Assembly (NCBI RefSeq): GCF_019711595.1
Contig: NZ_JAIGNR010000003.1
Span: 248,001-312,000 of the forward strand
Reading direction: 5' to 3'
From: Qipengyuania sphaerica
GTDB taxonomy: Bacteria; Pseudomonadota; Alphaproteobacteria; Sphingomonadales; Sphingomonadaceae
DNA length: 64,000 bases
In this document: in pieces, positions 8,922 through 17,344 of the stretch
Position numbering within the stretch: the first letter of the stretch is position 1
How the letters are laid out: the number at the start of each line of letters is the position of its first letter
The notes under the pieces: model-generated
Database searches by the model: none
Seen by the model: only the letters and a program-made list of their open reading frames with translations
Told to the model about the DNA's origin: nothing
Translations under genes and position numbers: made by a program

Positions 8922-9651
8922 AGAAAAAAGCGCGCCCTTGCGGACGCTTATCGTTGATGACGAACCTCTTGCGGTCGAACGCATGCAGGTGATCTGCTGC
9001 AAGATCGCCGACCTCCACGTCGTCGGCACGGCGAGCGACGGCGCACAGGCGCTGCGGCTGGTCGAAGCGCTCGAGCCCGATCTCATCCTGCTCGACATGA
9101 CCATGCCCGAAGTGGATGGTTTGTCGGTGGCCAAGACGCTCTCGAAACAGGAGCAGCGGCCCGCTGTCGTGTTCGTCACCGCGCATGACAATTATGCCGT
9201 GGAGGCCTTCGATCTCGATGCGGTCGATTATGTGCTCAAGCCGGTGAAGCCCGATCGCCTCGAACGCGCGATCCAGCGCGCGCTGGCGCGGCGGGGCGAA
9301 GGAGGGGGCGAAACCAGCCAATGGCTGGATGAGCTATGGATCCCGCACCGCAGCGAATTGATCCGGATCGATACCGAAGAGGTTTCGCGCATCGACGCCG
9401 AGCGCGATTACGTCCGACTCCATGTCGAGGATCGCAGCTATCTCCTGCTGCAGACGATTGCCGGGCTCGAAAAGCGGCTCGATCCAGCCAAGTTCATCCG
9501 GATCCATCGCTCCACCATCCTCAGGAAGGACCGCATCAAGGGCCTGCGCCATGATGGCCTTGGCGTGTGGTCGGCGGAGATGGACGACGGGGAGACCCTG
9601 CGTATCGGGCGGACCTACCTGCCCAAGGTCAAGGCGATGGCGGGCCGTTAG
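8914..9651 (+). CDS. LytTR-family response regulator
   Basis: A 245-residue protein with a receiver domain (10-125; acidic pair DDE at 15-17, phospho-acceptor Asp61 in LILLDMTMP, Lys in YVLKPVKP) and a C-terminal LytTR DNA-binding domain (about 140-243, ERDYVRLHVEDRSY, then FIRIHRSTILRKDRIKG). It forms a two-component pair with the overlapping upstream kinase. Target genes are not evident. The gene is followed by the terminator region shared with the convergent UrcA gene. Confidence 0.9.
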   Translation: MAEEKSAPLRTLIVDDEPLAVERMQVICCKIADLHVVGTASDGAQALRLVEALEPDLILLDMTMPEVDGLSVAKTLSKQEQRPAVVFVTAHDNYAVEAFDLDAVDYVLKPVKPDRLERAIQRALARRGEGGGETSQWLDELWIPHRSELIRIDTEEVSRIDAERDYVRLHVEDRSYLLLQTIAGLEKRLDPAKFIRIHRSTILRKDRIKGLRHDGLGVWSAEMDDGETLRIGRTYLPKVKAMAGR

Positions 9652-9670
9652 CCGGAAGTGACGCGAAAAC

Positions 9671-9713
9671 AAAAAAACGCCCCGGCCGGGGGACTGCTAG
9701 TCCGGCCGGGGCG
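9671..9713 (-). terminator. Strong rho-independent terminator for the UrcA-family gene
   Basis: A 12-bp perfect stem, CGCCCCGGCCGG (9678-9689) with its complement at 9702-9713, has a 12-nt loop. On the - strand it is followed by seven Ts (9677-9671), so it serves the leftward UrcA gene. Without a T-run on the + side it is weaker for the LytTR gene. Confidence 0.88.
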
Positions 9714-9734
9714 CAGAGGCGAAAGACGCGTGCG

Positions 9735-10025
9735 TCAGCCGCCTTTTTCCGTAGTGTCGACGATAGTAGCCAGCTGCCGTTCGATCTGGCGCTTGGCCTG
9801 CTTCAAGCATTCGCGCGTTTCATTGGTGCGCAGACGGCTTCCGGTGGAAACGTCTTCGAATTCGCAAGCCACCTTCGCGGCCTTCTCGATGCGCTGGTCG
9901 AGGGCCTTCTGGCCTGCCTTCGTCGAGAGATCGAGATCTCTGTACTGGACGGTGGCGCGGTTTTCTTCCGCGCTGGCGGAAACGGCAAGGGTGGCGATGG
10001 CTACAGCTGCTAGAATGGTCTTCAT
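9735..10025 (-). CDS. UrcA family protein, secreted
   Basis: A 96-residue protein with signal peptide MKTILAAVAIATLAVSASA and a small domain carrying VQYRDLDLSTKAGQKALDQRIEKAAKVAC and a second Cys near residue 73 (Cys54-Cys73 likely a disulfide). This is the UrcA family, common in Sphingomonadales and of unknown function. A clear GGAGAA ribosome site precedes the ATG. It is transcribed alone and ends at a strong terminator. Confidence 0.85.
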   Translation of the reverse strand: MKTILAAVAIATLAVSASAEENRATVQYRDLDLSTKAGQKALDQRIEKAAKVACEFEDVSTGSRLRTNETRECLKQAKRQIERQLATIVDTTEKGG

Positions 10026-10224
10026 GGCGAATTCTCCTCGGTTTGCGGCGGGCCGTGAACTTTCGGGGGACTGGGAGACCGGCCCGCCGCACAGCTGTAT
10101 TGCTCGGTTACAACTGTAGATGCACGCGACTATCGACCAGCGATGAGGGCGATTGGACAGGGTGCGAAGTCCTGCCGACGAAGCGCGATTGGGAATCTGC
10201 GAACAGCATTCCTATGTTGGGAGG

Positions 10225-10494
10225 ATGGTCGTGCTGGTTTTCATTTTCATCCTCGGCATCGGGAATTTCGCCGTGCACAAGGCAGTTCTCGAAAGCGGCC
10301 ATCCGATGCTCGATGCACTGCCCGCCTTCTACCGGTCGCGCGGCGGCCGAGTATCGCTCGGTTTCGAGTTTTTCCTGCTGGTGGCTGCGATGCTGCTTGC
10401 CGGCAATGGCTGGCCGGGAATGGCCTTCGCCTATGCGATCTACAGCCTGCTGAATTTCGCCACGGCCTGGCTGGTCCTTAGCGGACGGATCTAG
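10225..10494 (+). CDS. Small membrane protein, function unknown
   Basis: About 89 residues with three hydrophobic helices: VVLVFIFILGIGNFAV, LGFEFFLLVAAMLLAG and AFAYAIYSLLNFATAWLVL. The open frame extends back to 10153, but the upstream part is not hydrophobic and lacks a ribosome site. A GGGAGG at 10219-10224 directly abuts the ATG at 10225 and is 6 nt before a GTG at 10231, so the GTG may be the true start. No family recognised. It lies just upstream of the lipid-kinase gene. Confidence 0.6.
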   Translation: MVVLVFIFILGIGNFAVHKAVLESGHPMLDALPAFYRSRGGRVSLGFEFFLLVAAMLLAGNGWPGMAFAYAIYSLLNFATAWLVLSGRI

Positions 10495-10533
10495 GCTGCG
10501 GGAACCGCGCTGCTCATGGCGCGCTTTCCCCAC

Positions 10534-11391
10534 ATGTCCAGCGATAAACCCATCTGGTTGCTGACGAACTCGCGTTCGGGAAGCAATAGCGAAAAGGCCA
10601 TCGAACTGCTCGAACGGCACTGCCGCGAGAAGGGTTTTTCGATCGAGAAGACGATCGCGTTCCCCGATGAGGACCTGCCTGATGCAGCAGGGCTGGACGA
10701 AGCCGGGATCGGCAGGCTGGCAATCTTCACCGGCGACGGATCGCTCAATGCGGCGATTACCAATCTGGCTGGATGGGGCGGCGAAATCATCGTTTTGCCC
10801 GGGGGCACTATGAACCTGCTCAGCAAGCGCCTGCATGGCCCGCAGGCTGATCTCGAGACGATCATCGGCCGTGTCGCGCAAGGTGCTGTCCGCGCAGTCA
10901 GGCCCCTGATGGCGCGGTGCGAGAAGGGCGATGCGCTTGCAGGACTGCTCGCCGGCCCCGGCACCTCGTGGGTCAGCGTGCGCGAGGCCATGCGCGATTT
11001 CGACCTGCCGGGCATTGCCGAAGGGACAAGCGAGGCGCTGGCAGAAACCACAGGTGGCGCCATGGTGCGCTGTTGCGGCCCGCAACTCGGCCGCGAGGAA
11101 GGCTACCCGCTCATCGAGTTCACCCCGAGCCACCGCGGAATACAGCTCGATGCATTCCATGCGGAAGGGGCAGGCGAAGTCCTCCAGCAGAGCCTTGCGC
11201 TACTAAAGCGCAATTTCCGCGAGGGGCCCCACACACGCCTGGGGCTGGTCGACGAAGTGACGCTCGAAACCTGCGACGGATCGCCGCTCGAGGTGCTCAT
11301 CGACGGGGAGCCCGCGACATTGCCTGCAAGGGCGAAATTCACGGTGGTCCCCTGCGAGGTCGATCTGCTAGCGACCCATCATGGCTTCTGA
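10534..11391 (+). CDS. Diacylglycerol/sphingosine kinase-fold lipid kinase
   Basis: A 285-residue protein of the DAGK catalytic family. Seen: N-terminal NSRSGSNSEKA, the nucleotide-binding FTGDGSLNAAI (a GGDGT variant) and VLPGGTMNLLSKRL. It should phosphorylate a lipid such as diacylglycerol; the substrate is not fixed by sequence. It overlaps the downstream metallophosphoesterase by 11 nt, so the two are probably coupled. A second, unrelated-looking DAGK-fold gene lies at 61806. I start at the second Met (10534) because family similarity begins at IWLLTNSRSG. Confidence 0.8.
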   Translation: MSSDKPIWLLTNSRSGSNSEKAIELLERHCREKGFSIEKTIAFPDEDLPDAAGLDEAGIGRLAIFTGDGSLNAAITNLAGWGGEIIVLPGGTMNLLSKRLHGPQADLETIIGRVAQGAVRAVRPLMARCEKGDALAGLLAGPGTSWVSVREAMRDFDLPGIAEGTSEALAETTGGAMVRCCGPQLGREEGYPLIEFTPSHRGIQLDAFHAEGAGEVLQQSLALLKRNFREGPHTRLGLVDEVTLETCDGSPLEVLIDGEPATLPARAKFTVVPCEVDLLATHHGF

Positions 11392-12241
11392 CGCAAGGCG
11401 CATCTTCCATCTTTCGGACATCCACTTCGGGCTCGAGAACAATCGCGCGCTCGACTGGGTCAAGCAGGAGATCGAGGAGAAACGGCCCGATGCCGTGACG
11501 ATCACCGGCGACCTGACCATGCGCGCGCGCCACCGCGAATTTGAGGCGGCCACGCACTGGATCAATTCACTGACCGCCCCCGTCACGGTCGAAGTCGGCA
11601 ATCACGACATGCCCTATTTCAACCCGATCGAGCGGTTCCTGACGCCATACAAGCGATTTCGCGGAATGAAGGAGAAAGTCGAGAAGGAACTCGACCTCGG
11701 TTGCCTGTCGATCGTGCCGCTGAAAACCGCCGTGCGCGCGCAGCCGCGGCTCAACTGGTCCAAGGGCTGGGTGACCGATGCCGCCTTGGAAAAATGCCTC
11801 GCGGCGATCGATGCATTGCCCGAAGGGAAAAAAGCGCTGGTGGCCGTCCACCACCCTTTGCGCGAAGTCGGTACGCAGGGAACCGCGCTGACCAAGAATG
11901 GCGACAAGGCGCTCCGGGCACTGGCCAAGCGGCCGGTCGAAGCCGTCCTCTCGGGCCATGTGCATGATGCCTTCGACATCATGGAAGATACGGCCGAAGG
12001 GCCTGTCCGCATGATTGGTGCCGGCACCCTGTCTAAACGCACGCGCTCCACACCGCCGAGCTTCAACGAAATCGAATGGGACGGCGAAGCGCTGACGGTC
12101 TGTGTCCGCAATCTGGAGGACGTCGAAACCCGCGACATGCAGATCGACGATGTTCCCGAAGACGCGATGCCACCGCGTCGTCCGGGCGAACCGGTCGCCC
12201 CGATCCGGCAGGTCCCGCGCGTCGACCCACCCGTGCATTAA
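11381..12241 (+). CDS. Calcineurin-like metallophosphoesterase
   Basis: A 286-residue cytosolic phosphoesterase with the complete dinuclear metal motif set: LSDIHFG (D-x-H), TGDLT (GD), VGNHDMP (GNHD), VAVHHP and SGHVHDAF (GHxH). The substrate cannot be deduced. The 11-nt overlap with the lipid-kinase gene suggests a linked step in lipid phosphate turnover (inference). The C-terminal 40 residues are Pro/Asp-rich and outside the fold. Confidence 0.87.
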   Translation: MASDARRIFHLSDIHFGLENNRALDWVKQEIEEKRPDAVTITGDLTMRARHREFEAATHWINSLTAPVTVEVGNHDMPYFNPIERFLTPYKRFRGMKEKVEKELDLGCLSIVPLKTAVRAQPRLNWSKGWVTDAALEKCLAAIDALPEGKKALVAVHHPLREVGTQGTALTKNGDKALRALAKRPVEAVLSGHVHDAFDIMEDTAEGPVRMIGAGTLSKRTRSTPPSFNEIEWDGEALTVCVRNLEDVETRDMQIDDVPEDAMPPRRPGEPVAPIRQVPRVDPPVH

Positions 12242-12308
12242 CCACTTCTGCACCGAGAATCTCAATTTCCTCTAGAGAATATCCGCGCGGGTACTCGGGG
12301 GAACCGGC

Positions 12309-12506
12309 ATGGAATTTTTCAAGGCAGTGCCGCTCGGCAGCATACTGACCTACGTCGTCTCGCTCATCATCGGCAGCCAAGGCTCGCGGGGCGGCCAGCT
12401 CTGGATATTCAAGCAGGAAGTCTACCAGTACGACATCTGGTGGAGCTGGCCGCTGTTCTTCGGCGCCACGGGCCTTGCCTGGGGCCTGATGATGCTCCAG
12501 CGCTGA
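12309..12506 (+). CDS. Small two-helix membrane protein, unknown
   Basis: 65 residues with two hydrophobic segments (GSILTYVVSLIIG and WWSWPLFFGATGLAWGLMML) separated by a polar, aromatic loop (QLWIFKQEVYQYDI). A CGGGGGAA-type ribosome site precedes the ATG and a terminator hairpin follows, both supporting a real gene. No family recognised. Confidence 0.6.
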   Translation: MEFFKAVPLGSILTYVVSLIIGSQGSRGGQLWIFKQEVYQYDIWWSWPLFFGATGLAWGLMMLQR

Positions 12507-12526
12507 ACCACTATCGCTTCAACGGA

Positions 12527-12556
12527 AAAGGGCGGCCCCTCGCGGAGCCGCCCTTT
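12527..12556. terminator. Bidirectional terminator between convergent genes
   Basis: Perfect 10-bp arms AAAGGGCGGC (12527-12536) and GCCGCCCTTT (12547-12556) with a 10-nt loop. A/T ends on both sides suit the small membrane gene (+) and rpsI (-). Confidence 0.82.
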
Positions 12557-12579
12557 GGTTTGTTCGCAGTGGAAGCGGA

Positions 12580-13104
12580 TTAGCGCTTCGAGAACTGGAA
12601 GCTGCGGCGTGCCTTGGCACGGCCGTACTTCTTACGCTCGACCACGCGGCTGTCGCGGGTGAGGAAGCCGGCGGCCTTCACCGTCGAACGCAGTGCCGGT
12701 TCGTACTTGGCGAGAGCCTGGGCAATGCCGTGCTTGACCGCACCGGCCTGACCCGAAAGGCCGCCGCCGCGCACGGTGGCGATGACGTCGTACTGTTCCT
12801 GGCGCTCGGTGATGGCGAAAGGCTGGTCGATCACGAGACGCAGCGTCGGACGTGCGAAGTAGACTTCCTGGTCCTTGCCGTTGACGGTGATCTTGCCGCT
12901 TCCCGGGACGAGCCAGACGCGTGCGGTGGCGTCCTTACGACGACCGGTCGCATAGGCGCGGCCCTGTGCGTCGAGTTCCTGCTCGCGCAGGGGAACGTCG
13001 GCCTTGGCGGCGATTTCTGCCGAATCACCCTGCGGTGCGTCGCCAGCGATGTCCTTCAGATCGGCGAGATCCGAGACGGTTTCGTTCTTGGTTTCGTCAG
13101 CCAT
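12580..13104 (-). CDS. rpsI: 30S ribosomal protein S9
   Basis: 174 residues. The S9 core runs from about 45 to the end, with [32 protein letters not shown] and the invariant basic C-terminus [14 protein letters not shown] that reaches the ribosomal P site. An acidic N-terminal extension of about 45 residues precedes the bacterial core, as in many alphaproteobacteria. Its ATG overlaps the rplM stop as TAATG, so translation is coupled. Confidence 0.97.
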   Translation of the reverse strand: MADETKNETVSDLADLKDIAGDAPQGDSAEIAAKADVPLREQELDAQGRAYATGRRKDATARVWLVPGSGKITVNGKDQEVYFARPTLRLVIDQPFAITERQEQYDVIATVRGGGLSGQAGAVKHGIAQALAKYEPALRSTVKAAGFLTRDSRVVERKKYGRAKARRSFQFSKR

Positions 13105-13583
13105 TACGCAACAGCCTTGTTCTTGCGGTTCATCGAAGCGACGTCGAGCGTCTTGGGCTTCTGCCCGTCGTGCGGATGCTCGGTGCCGTTGTAGAGGTGG
13201 AGCGAACGCATCTGCGCACGGCCGAGGGGGCCGCGGGGAATCATGCGCTGCACGGCCTTTTCGAGGACGCGCTCGGGGAAACGGCCGCCGAGAACCTTGC
13301 TCGGAGTGGTTTCCTTGATGCCGCCCGGGTGGCCGGTGTGCTTGTAATAGATCTTGTCATCCATCTTCTTGCCGGTGAACTTCACCTTGTCGGCATTGAT
13401 GACGATGACGTGGTCGCCGCAATCGACATGCGGGGTGTAGCTCGGCTTGTGCTTGCCGCGCAGGTGATTGGCGATGATGACGGCCAGGCGACCGACGACG
13501 AGATTTTCGGCGTCGATGATGTGCCAGTCCTTTACGACCTCTGCCGGCTTGGCCGACTGGGTCACTTTCGTGAGAGCCTTCAT
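13104..13583 (-). CDS. rplM: 50S ribosomal protein L13
   Basis: 159 residues with the L13 signature: [44 protein letters not shown] and [24 protein letters not shown]13 binds 23S rRNA early in assembly. I start at 13583 (MKALTKVTQ) rather than the longer frame. It is the first gene of the rplM-rpsI operon, with a TTGACG promoter at 13675-13703. Confidence 0.97.
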   Translation of the reverse strand: MKALTKVTQSAKPAEVVKDWHIIDAENLVVGRLAVIIANHLRGKHKPSYTPHVDCGDHVIVINADKVKFTGKKMDDKIYYKHTGHPGGIKETTPSKVLGGRFPERVLEKAVQRMIPRGPLGRAQMRSLHLYNGTEHPHDGQKPKTLDVASMNRKNKAVA

Positions 13584-13674
13584 GGCTGGATTTCCGTTTG
13601 CTCGAGTTATCGCGGCCTGCTTCAGCCCGCTAAACGATTGCGCGGCCCCACGCATGGAGCCGCTAAGCGCGCGC

Positions 13675-13703
13675 CAAATGGCGGTGCGGAGTCGATTCGT
13701 CAA
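13675..13703 (-). promoter_or_regulatory. Promoter of rplM-rpsI
   Basis: On the - strand a CTTGACG box (-35 hexamer TTGACG at 13698-13703), a 17-nt spacer and CATTTG (13675-13680), followed by GCGCGC. The same layout and similar spacer bases precede rpmB at 45715-45743, which strengthens the call. Confidence 0.55.
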
Positions 13704-13754
13704 GCAATTCTGCGGGTCTTGGGTGGGGTAAAATAATACTCCCCAGCCGGACGG

Positions 13755-14465
13755 TCAGATGATCGACCAGCTTTCACGCGATATGCGGGTGCTGTCACCG
13801 ATCCGCGTGACGATGCGTCTCTCGCTGGTATCGAGCAGCCCGCTACCTGCCGCCGTACGCGCCTCAACCGTCAGCTCGTATGTCCCCTTCGCGCCGTTGG
13901 GCAGGTCAAGCGCCCGCTTTTCATGACGCTGGCCGGGGTGGGGGTAAAACAGGTCGCGTGGAACCTGGCTGACGAGCTCGGCTGCGGTCTTGCCCATTTC
14001 GGCGACATAGCGTTTCGCTTCCTGCGCGCCGGAACCGGCGAGCTTCTTGCCGTCGATCGCACGGCGTGCCGCGACCACGGCCTTGTCCAGATCGATAGCT
14101 TGACCCGCCCAGCCGACGATCAGGCCGCTATCGTCCAGTTGCATGGGAAACAGGCCGGCCACTTCGCGCGCCTTCTCAAGCTGCGCCAGGGCTGCAAGGG
14201 CCTGTGGGGCATCCACATCCACCAGGACCTGGCGCGCCCTTATCGACGCACCGTTCTGCGATGCCAGAAAGTGACACTCCCAGTCGCGCGAAACTGTCAG
14301 CGAAATCCCGTCGCCGAGCCCGCGCTCGAGGACCCGGCGCAGCCGCACCGGCCCCTTGGGAAACCGCACGGGCCCGCCCCTGGCTGCCAGGCCCACGGGC
14401 GCACCCAGCCCCGCCAATGCCACACTCGCGGCCATCGCCGCCATCGCGTTACGTCTGCTGGTCAT
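13755..14465 (-). CDS. Secreted protein of unknown function (possible Tat substrate)
   Basis: 236 residues. The N-terminus MTSRRNAMAAMAASVALAGLG carries an SRR pair before a hydrophobic stretch, resembling a Tat or Sec signal. The mature part is mixed alpha/beta with RDWECHFLASQNGASIRARQVLVDV, and the C-terminal third (YELTVEARTAAGSGLLDTSERRIVTRI) looks like a beta domain. No named family recognised. Its start overlaps the 3' end of cutA by 17 nt, so it probably belongs to the leftward ctaA-cutA transcription unit. Confidence 0.65.
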   Translation of the reverse strand: MTSRRNAMAAMAASVALAGLGAPVGLAARGGPVRFPKGPVRLRRVLERGLGDGISLTVSRDWECHFLASQNGASIRARQVLVDVDAPQALAALAQLEKAREVAGLFPMQLDDSGLIVGWAGQAIDLDKAVVAARRAIDGKKLAGSGAQEAKRYVAEMGKTAAELVSQVPRDLFYPHPGQRHEKRALDLPNGAKGTYELTVEARTAAGSGLLDTSERRIVTRIGDSTRISRESWSII

Positions 14466-14787
14466 CGCTTCGAGAATTTCCCCCGTCGAACCCCGCCAGC
14501 CATTCCCCGGTCGCTTTACCGGCCATGCAGGGCCAGCCCAATATCGCCGGAGCATCGTAGGGGTGCAAGTCCTCCAGCCGCGCGATAGCGTTCTCAAGCA
14601 CATCAGCGTGCGTTTTCAGGAGCGCAGGGCATTCTTCACCCGCACCGCGCCCGCCGTCCCAATCGAAAATCGAGGCGATCGGATTGCCGATATTGATGCA
14701 GGCGATCAGCTTCTCGTCGAGCAATAGCGCACCGACGCGCTCCGCTGTCCCGGCATCGGGAAACGGACAATAGATCAGGGCGCTCAT
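14449..14787 (-). CDS. cutA: Divalent-cation tolerance protein CutA
   Basis: A 112-residue ferredoxin-like-fold protein that forms trimers in the family. Seen: LLDEKLIACINIGNPIASIFDW, EECPALLKTH and LHPYDAPAILGWP, all typical CutA blocks. The usual Trp/Tyr pair in the metal site region is partly changed (FDWDG). The role in copper tolerance is genetic in E. coli and not biochemically settled. Start ATG overlaps the ctaA stop (ATGA). Confidence 0.88.
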   Translation of the reverse strand: MSALIYCPFPDAGTAERVGALLLDEKLIACINIGNPIASIFDWDGGRGAGEECPALLKTHADVLENAIARLEDLHPYDAPAILGWPCMAGKATGEWLAGFDGGNSRSDDQQT

Positions 14788-15806
14788 TCCTGCCGCCCGA
14801 TCGAATGCGCACCCCAGGCCCATGAAGCGACGAGCAGCGCTCCGACGAGCTGGTGGAGCACGGCCAGGTGGAATTCCACCCCCGTCATCACGGTCGCGAT
14901 GCCGAGCAGGATCTGGGTGCCGAAAGCGCTGTGGATGGCGATCGAAGCGCGGCGATCCACCTTTTTCACCTTGCGCGCCATGACCACGAGCGCTGCCACG
15001 GCGACCCAGGCCCACCACCGGTGCATCCAGTGGATCAGAAACGGGTCATGCGTCATCGCCCAGAGCAAGCCGCGCGAGTTGTCGAATTCCGGCACGAACT
15101 GCCCTTGCATCAGGGGCCAGCTATCCGAGGCGAGGCCCGCATCGAGGCCCGCGACCCATGCCCCGAGCAGGAGCTGCACGAACAGGATGGCTGCCGTCCA
15201 TGCGGCGACGGGGCTCAGGAAGGCAGGCCTCTCGTTGCCTTTTGCCAGAGCGCGTAAGTCGAGCGCGGTCCAGATGAGGCCAGCGAGAAGGATGAGTGCG
15301 GTGCACAGGTGGATGGCGAGGCGGAAGTGGCTGACATCGGTGCGCGTCTCGAGGCCCGATGCCACCATCCACCAGCCAAAGCTGCCCTGCAGGCCGACCA
15401 GCGCCACCAGCGCGAAGAGGCGCCAGAAATAGCCATGCGGGATCATCTTGCGCATAGCAAAGATCGCCAGCGGCACTGCCAGCGCAAGTCCGATCAGCCG
15501 GCCGAGCTGGCGGTGGATCCACTCCCACCAGTAGATCGACTTAAAGGCTTCCAAGTCCATTCCCGCCGGACCATTGATCTCGCGATATTCGGGAATCTGC
15601 TGGTAGAGCGCGAACTCGGCCTGCCAATCGGCTTCGCTTAGCGGGGGCAGCGCGCCAAGGAAGGGCTTCCACTCGGTGATCGAAAGGCCGCTTTCGGTCA
15701 GCCGGGTGATTCCCCCTACCGTCACGATAAGGATGACGAGCGCGGCGACGGCGAAAAGCCAGTTCGCCAGCAGGTTCGGACGGGCACGGGAAGCAATTTC
15801 GGACAT
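14784..15806 (-). CDS. ctaA: Heme A synthase (COX15/CtaA)
   Basis: A 340-residue inner-membrane protein with about eight transmembrane helices. It oxidises heme O to heme A for aa3-type cytochrome oxidase. Type 2 (COX15-like) features are visible: GGITRLTESGLSITEW, YWWEWIHRQLGR, a histidine in DVSHFRLAIHL, IHWMHRWWAW and LAVLHQLVGALL. I start at 15806 (MSEIASRARPN). It is divergent from merC across the regulatory region at 15912-15940 and is followed by cutA in an ATGA overlap. Confidence 0.92.
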   Translation of the reverse strand: MSEIASRARPNLLANWLFAVAALVILIVTVGGITRLTESGLSITEWKPFLGALPPLSEADWQAEFALYQQIPEYREINGPAGMDLEAFKSIYWWEWIHRQLGRLIGLALAVPLAIFAMRKMIPHGYFWRLFALVALVGLQGSFGWWMVASGLETRTDVSHFRLAIHLCTALILLAGLIWTALDLRALAKGNERPAFLSPVAAWTAAILFVQLLLGAWVAGLDAGLASDSWPLMQGQFVPEFDNSRGLLWAMTHDPFLIHWMHRWWAWVAVAALVVMARKVKKVDRRASIAIHSAFGTQILLGIATVMTGVEFHLAVLHQLVGALLVASWAWGAHSIGRQE

Positions 15807-15911
15807 GGTACGCCTGTTTGCCGTCACCGGCTCATTTCGCAAGTGCAATTAGGGCAATCGGCATAACGGCCACGGCAAGCGACGAACTGCGTCCTTAAAC
15901 GCAACTCGCCC

Positions 15912-15940
15912 TTGTAACAGGTGATACTATCACATATCTA
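15912..15940 (+). promoter_or_regulatory. Putative merC promoter with Zur-like operator in its spacer
   Basis: A TTGTAA -35 (15912-15917) and a TATCTA -10 (15935-15940) with a 17-nt spacer. The spacer holds the 13-bp palindrome GTGATACTATCAC at 15921-15933. This differs from the GTTATAnTATAAC Zur-box pattern at one symmetric position. Repressor binding here would block RNA polymerase. The predicted start of transcription (about 15947) almost coincides with the ATG at 15948. Confidence 0.55.
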
Positions 15941-15947
15941 CCATGTC

Positions 15948-16352
15948 ATGTTGCAACGCGCCATCAATCCGATTCGGCAAGGGCTGGATCGCATCGGTAT
16001 CGGGCTTTCGGGCCTGTGCGCATTGCACTGCCTTGCCAGCATCGTGCTCGTTTCGGGTCTCGGCATTGGCGGTGAATTCTTCCTTTCTCCCGATATCCAT
16101 CGCTGGGGCCTCGCAGTGGCGACGCTGATCGCCGCGGTGGCCATCGGCTGGGGCGCACTGCGCCACCGGATGGCCGCGCCCTTCGTCATCGCGATGATGG
16201 GCCTCACTTTCATGGGCGGCGCGCTGGCGGTCGAACATGGCTACAAGGAAGCCATTCTGACCATCATCGGCGTCGCTCTCGTGTCGCTCGGCCACATCCT
16301 GAACCTGCGCCATGTGCATTCCGCCGCTTGCAAGGAGCGCTGCGGGGACTAA
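15948..16352 (+). CDS. MerC-domain membrane protein
   Basis: About 134 residues with four hydrophobic helices and the MerC signature LCALHCLASIV near the N-terminus (paired cysteines). C-terminal HILNLRHVHSAACKERCGD adds a His/Cys-rich metal-binding tail. MerC proteins import Hg(II); chromosomal homologues without mer genes more likely handle Zn or another soft metal. No merA/merR is present and the upstream palindrome is Zur-like, so zinc is inferred. I prefer the ATG at 15948 over the GTG at 15921, since the latter lies inside the operator. Confidence 0.78.
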   Translation: MLQRAINPIRQGLDRIGIGLSGLCALHCLASIVLVSGLGIGGEFFLSPDIHRWGLAVATLIAAVAIGWGALRHRMAAPFVIAMMGLTFMGGALAVEHGYKEAILTIIGVALVSLGHILNLRHVHSAACKERCGD

Positions 16353-17330
16353 GTGACCCGCATGTTCAGCGTCACCGTCAACGGCGAAAGCCGCCGCACT
16401 TCCGCTTCCACCATCGCCGATCTCGTCCGCGAGCTCGAACTCGATCCTGCCAAGGTGGCGGTCGAGCGTAATGGCGTGATCGCACCGCGAAGCGAGTTGG
16501 CGCAACATCCGGTCGGCGAGGGCGATGTGCTGGAGATAGTCCATTTCGTCGGCGGGGGTCAGGACGATAGCTGGAGCGTGGCGGGCCGGACCTTCAGGAG
16601 CCGCCTGATCGTCGGCACCGGCAAGTACAAGGATTTCGAGCAGAACGCTGCTGCCCTGGAGGCAAGCGGTGCCGAGATCGTCACGGTCGCCGTGCGCCGG
16701 GTCAATGTCAGCGATCCCAAGGCGCCGATGCTGACCGACTATATCGACCCGAAGAAGGTCACCTATCTCCCCAATACCGCCGGCTGCTTCACCGCCGACG
16801 AGGCGATCCGCACCTTGCGCCTGGCGCGCGAGGCGGGCGGCTGGGACCTCGTGAAGCTGGAAGTGCTGGGCGAGGCGAAGACGCTTTATCCCGACATGCG
16901 CGAGACGCTGAAGGCGACCGAGGTTCTGGCGAACGAGGGCTTCCTGCCCATGGTCTATTGTGTCGACGATCCCATCGCCGCGAAGCAGCTGGAAGAAGCG
17001 GGCGCAGTGGCGGTGATGCCGCTGGGCGCGCCGATCGGCTCGGGACTCGGCATCCAGAACCAGGTTACCATCCGCCTGATCGTCGAAGGCGCCAATGTGC
17101 CCGTACTGGTCGATGCGGGCGTCGGCACTGCATCGGATGCGGCGGTCGCCATGGAACTGGGTTGCGACGGCGTGCTGATGAATACCGCGATTGCCGAGGC
17201 GAAGGATCCCATCCGCATGGCGCGCGCGATGAAACTGGCGGTCGAATCGGGCCGCGAGGCCTATCTCGCCGGTCGCATGGGGCGCCGCAAATATGCCGAT
17301 CCGAGCAGCCCGCTCGCCGGCCTCATCTAA
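16353..17330 (+). CDS. thiG: Fused ThiS-ThiG: sulfur carrier and thiazole synthase
   Basis: A 325-residue fusion. Residues 5-69 are ThiS ([24 protein letters not shown], ending FVGGG), residues 75-325 are ThiG ([15 protein letters not shown], Schiff-base lysine near 168 in [38 protein letters not shown]). ThiG makes the thiazole phosphate of thiamine with sulfur from the ThiS C-terminal Gly-Gly thiocarboxylate, which is internal here. No other thi gene is in the window. The GTG start (16353) follows the merC stop directly; an ATG at 16362 is the alternative. Confidence 0.9.
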   Translation: MTRMFSVTVNGESRRTSASTIADLVRELELDPAKVAVERNGVIAPRSELAQHPVGEGDVLEIVHFVGGGQDDSWSVAGRTFRSRLIVGTGKYKDFEQNAAALEASGAEIVTVAVRRVNVSDPKAPMLTDYIDPKKVTYLPNTAGCFTADEAIRTLRLAREAGGWDLVKLEVLGEAKTLYPDMRETLKATEVLANEGFLPMVYCVDDPIAAKQLEEAGAVAVMPLGAPIGSGLGIQNQVTIRLIVEGANVPVLVDAGVGTASDAAVAMELGCDGVLMNTAIAEAKDPIRMARAMKLAVESGREAYLAGRMGRRKYADPSSPLAGLI

Positions 17331-17344
17331 GGGAGATACCGCGC

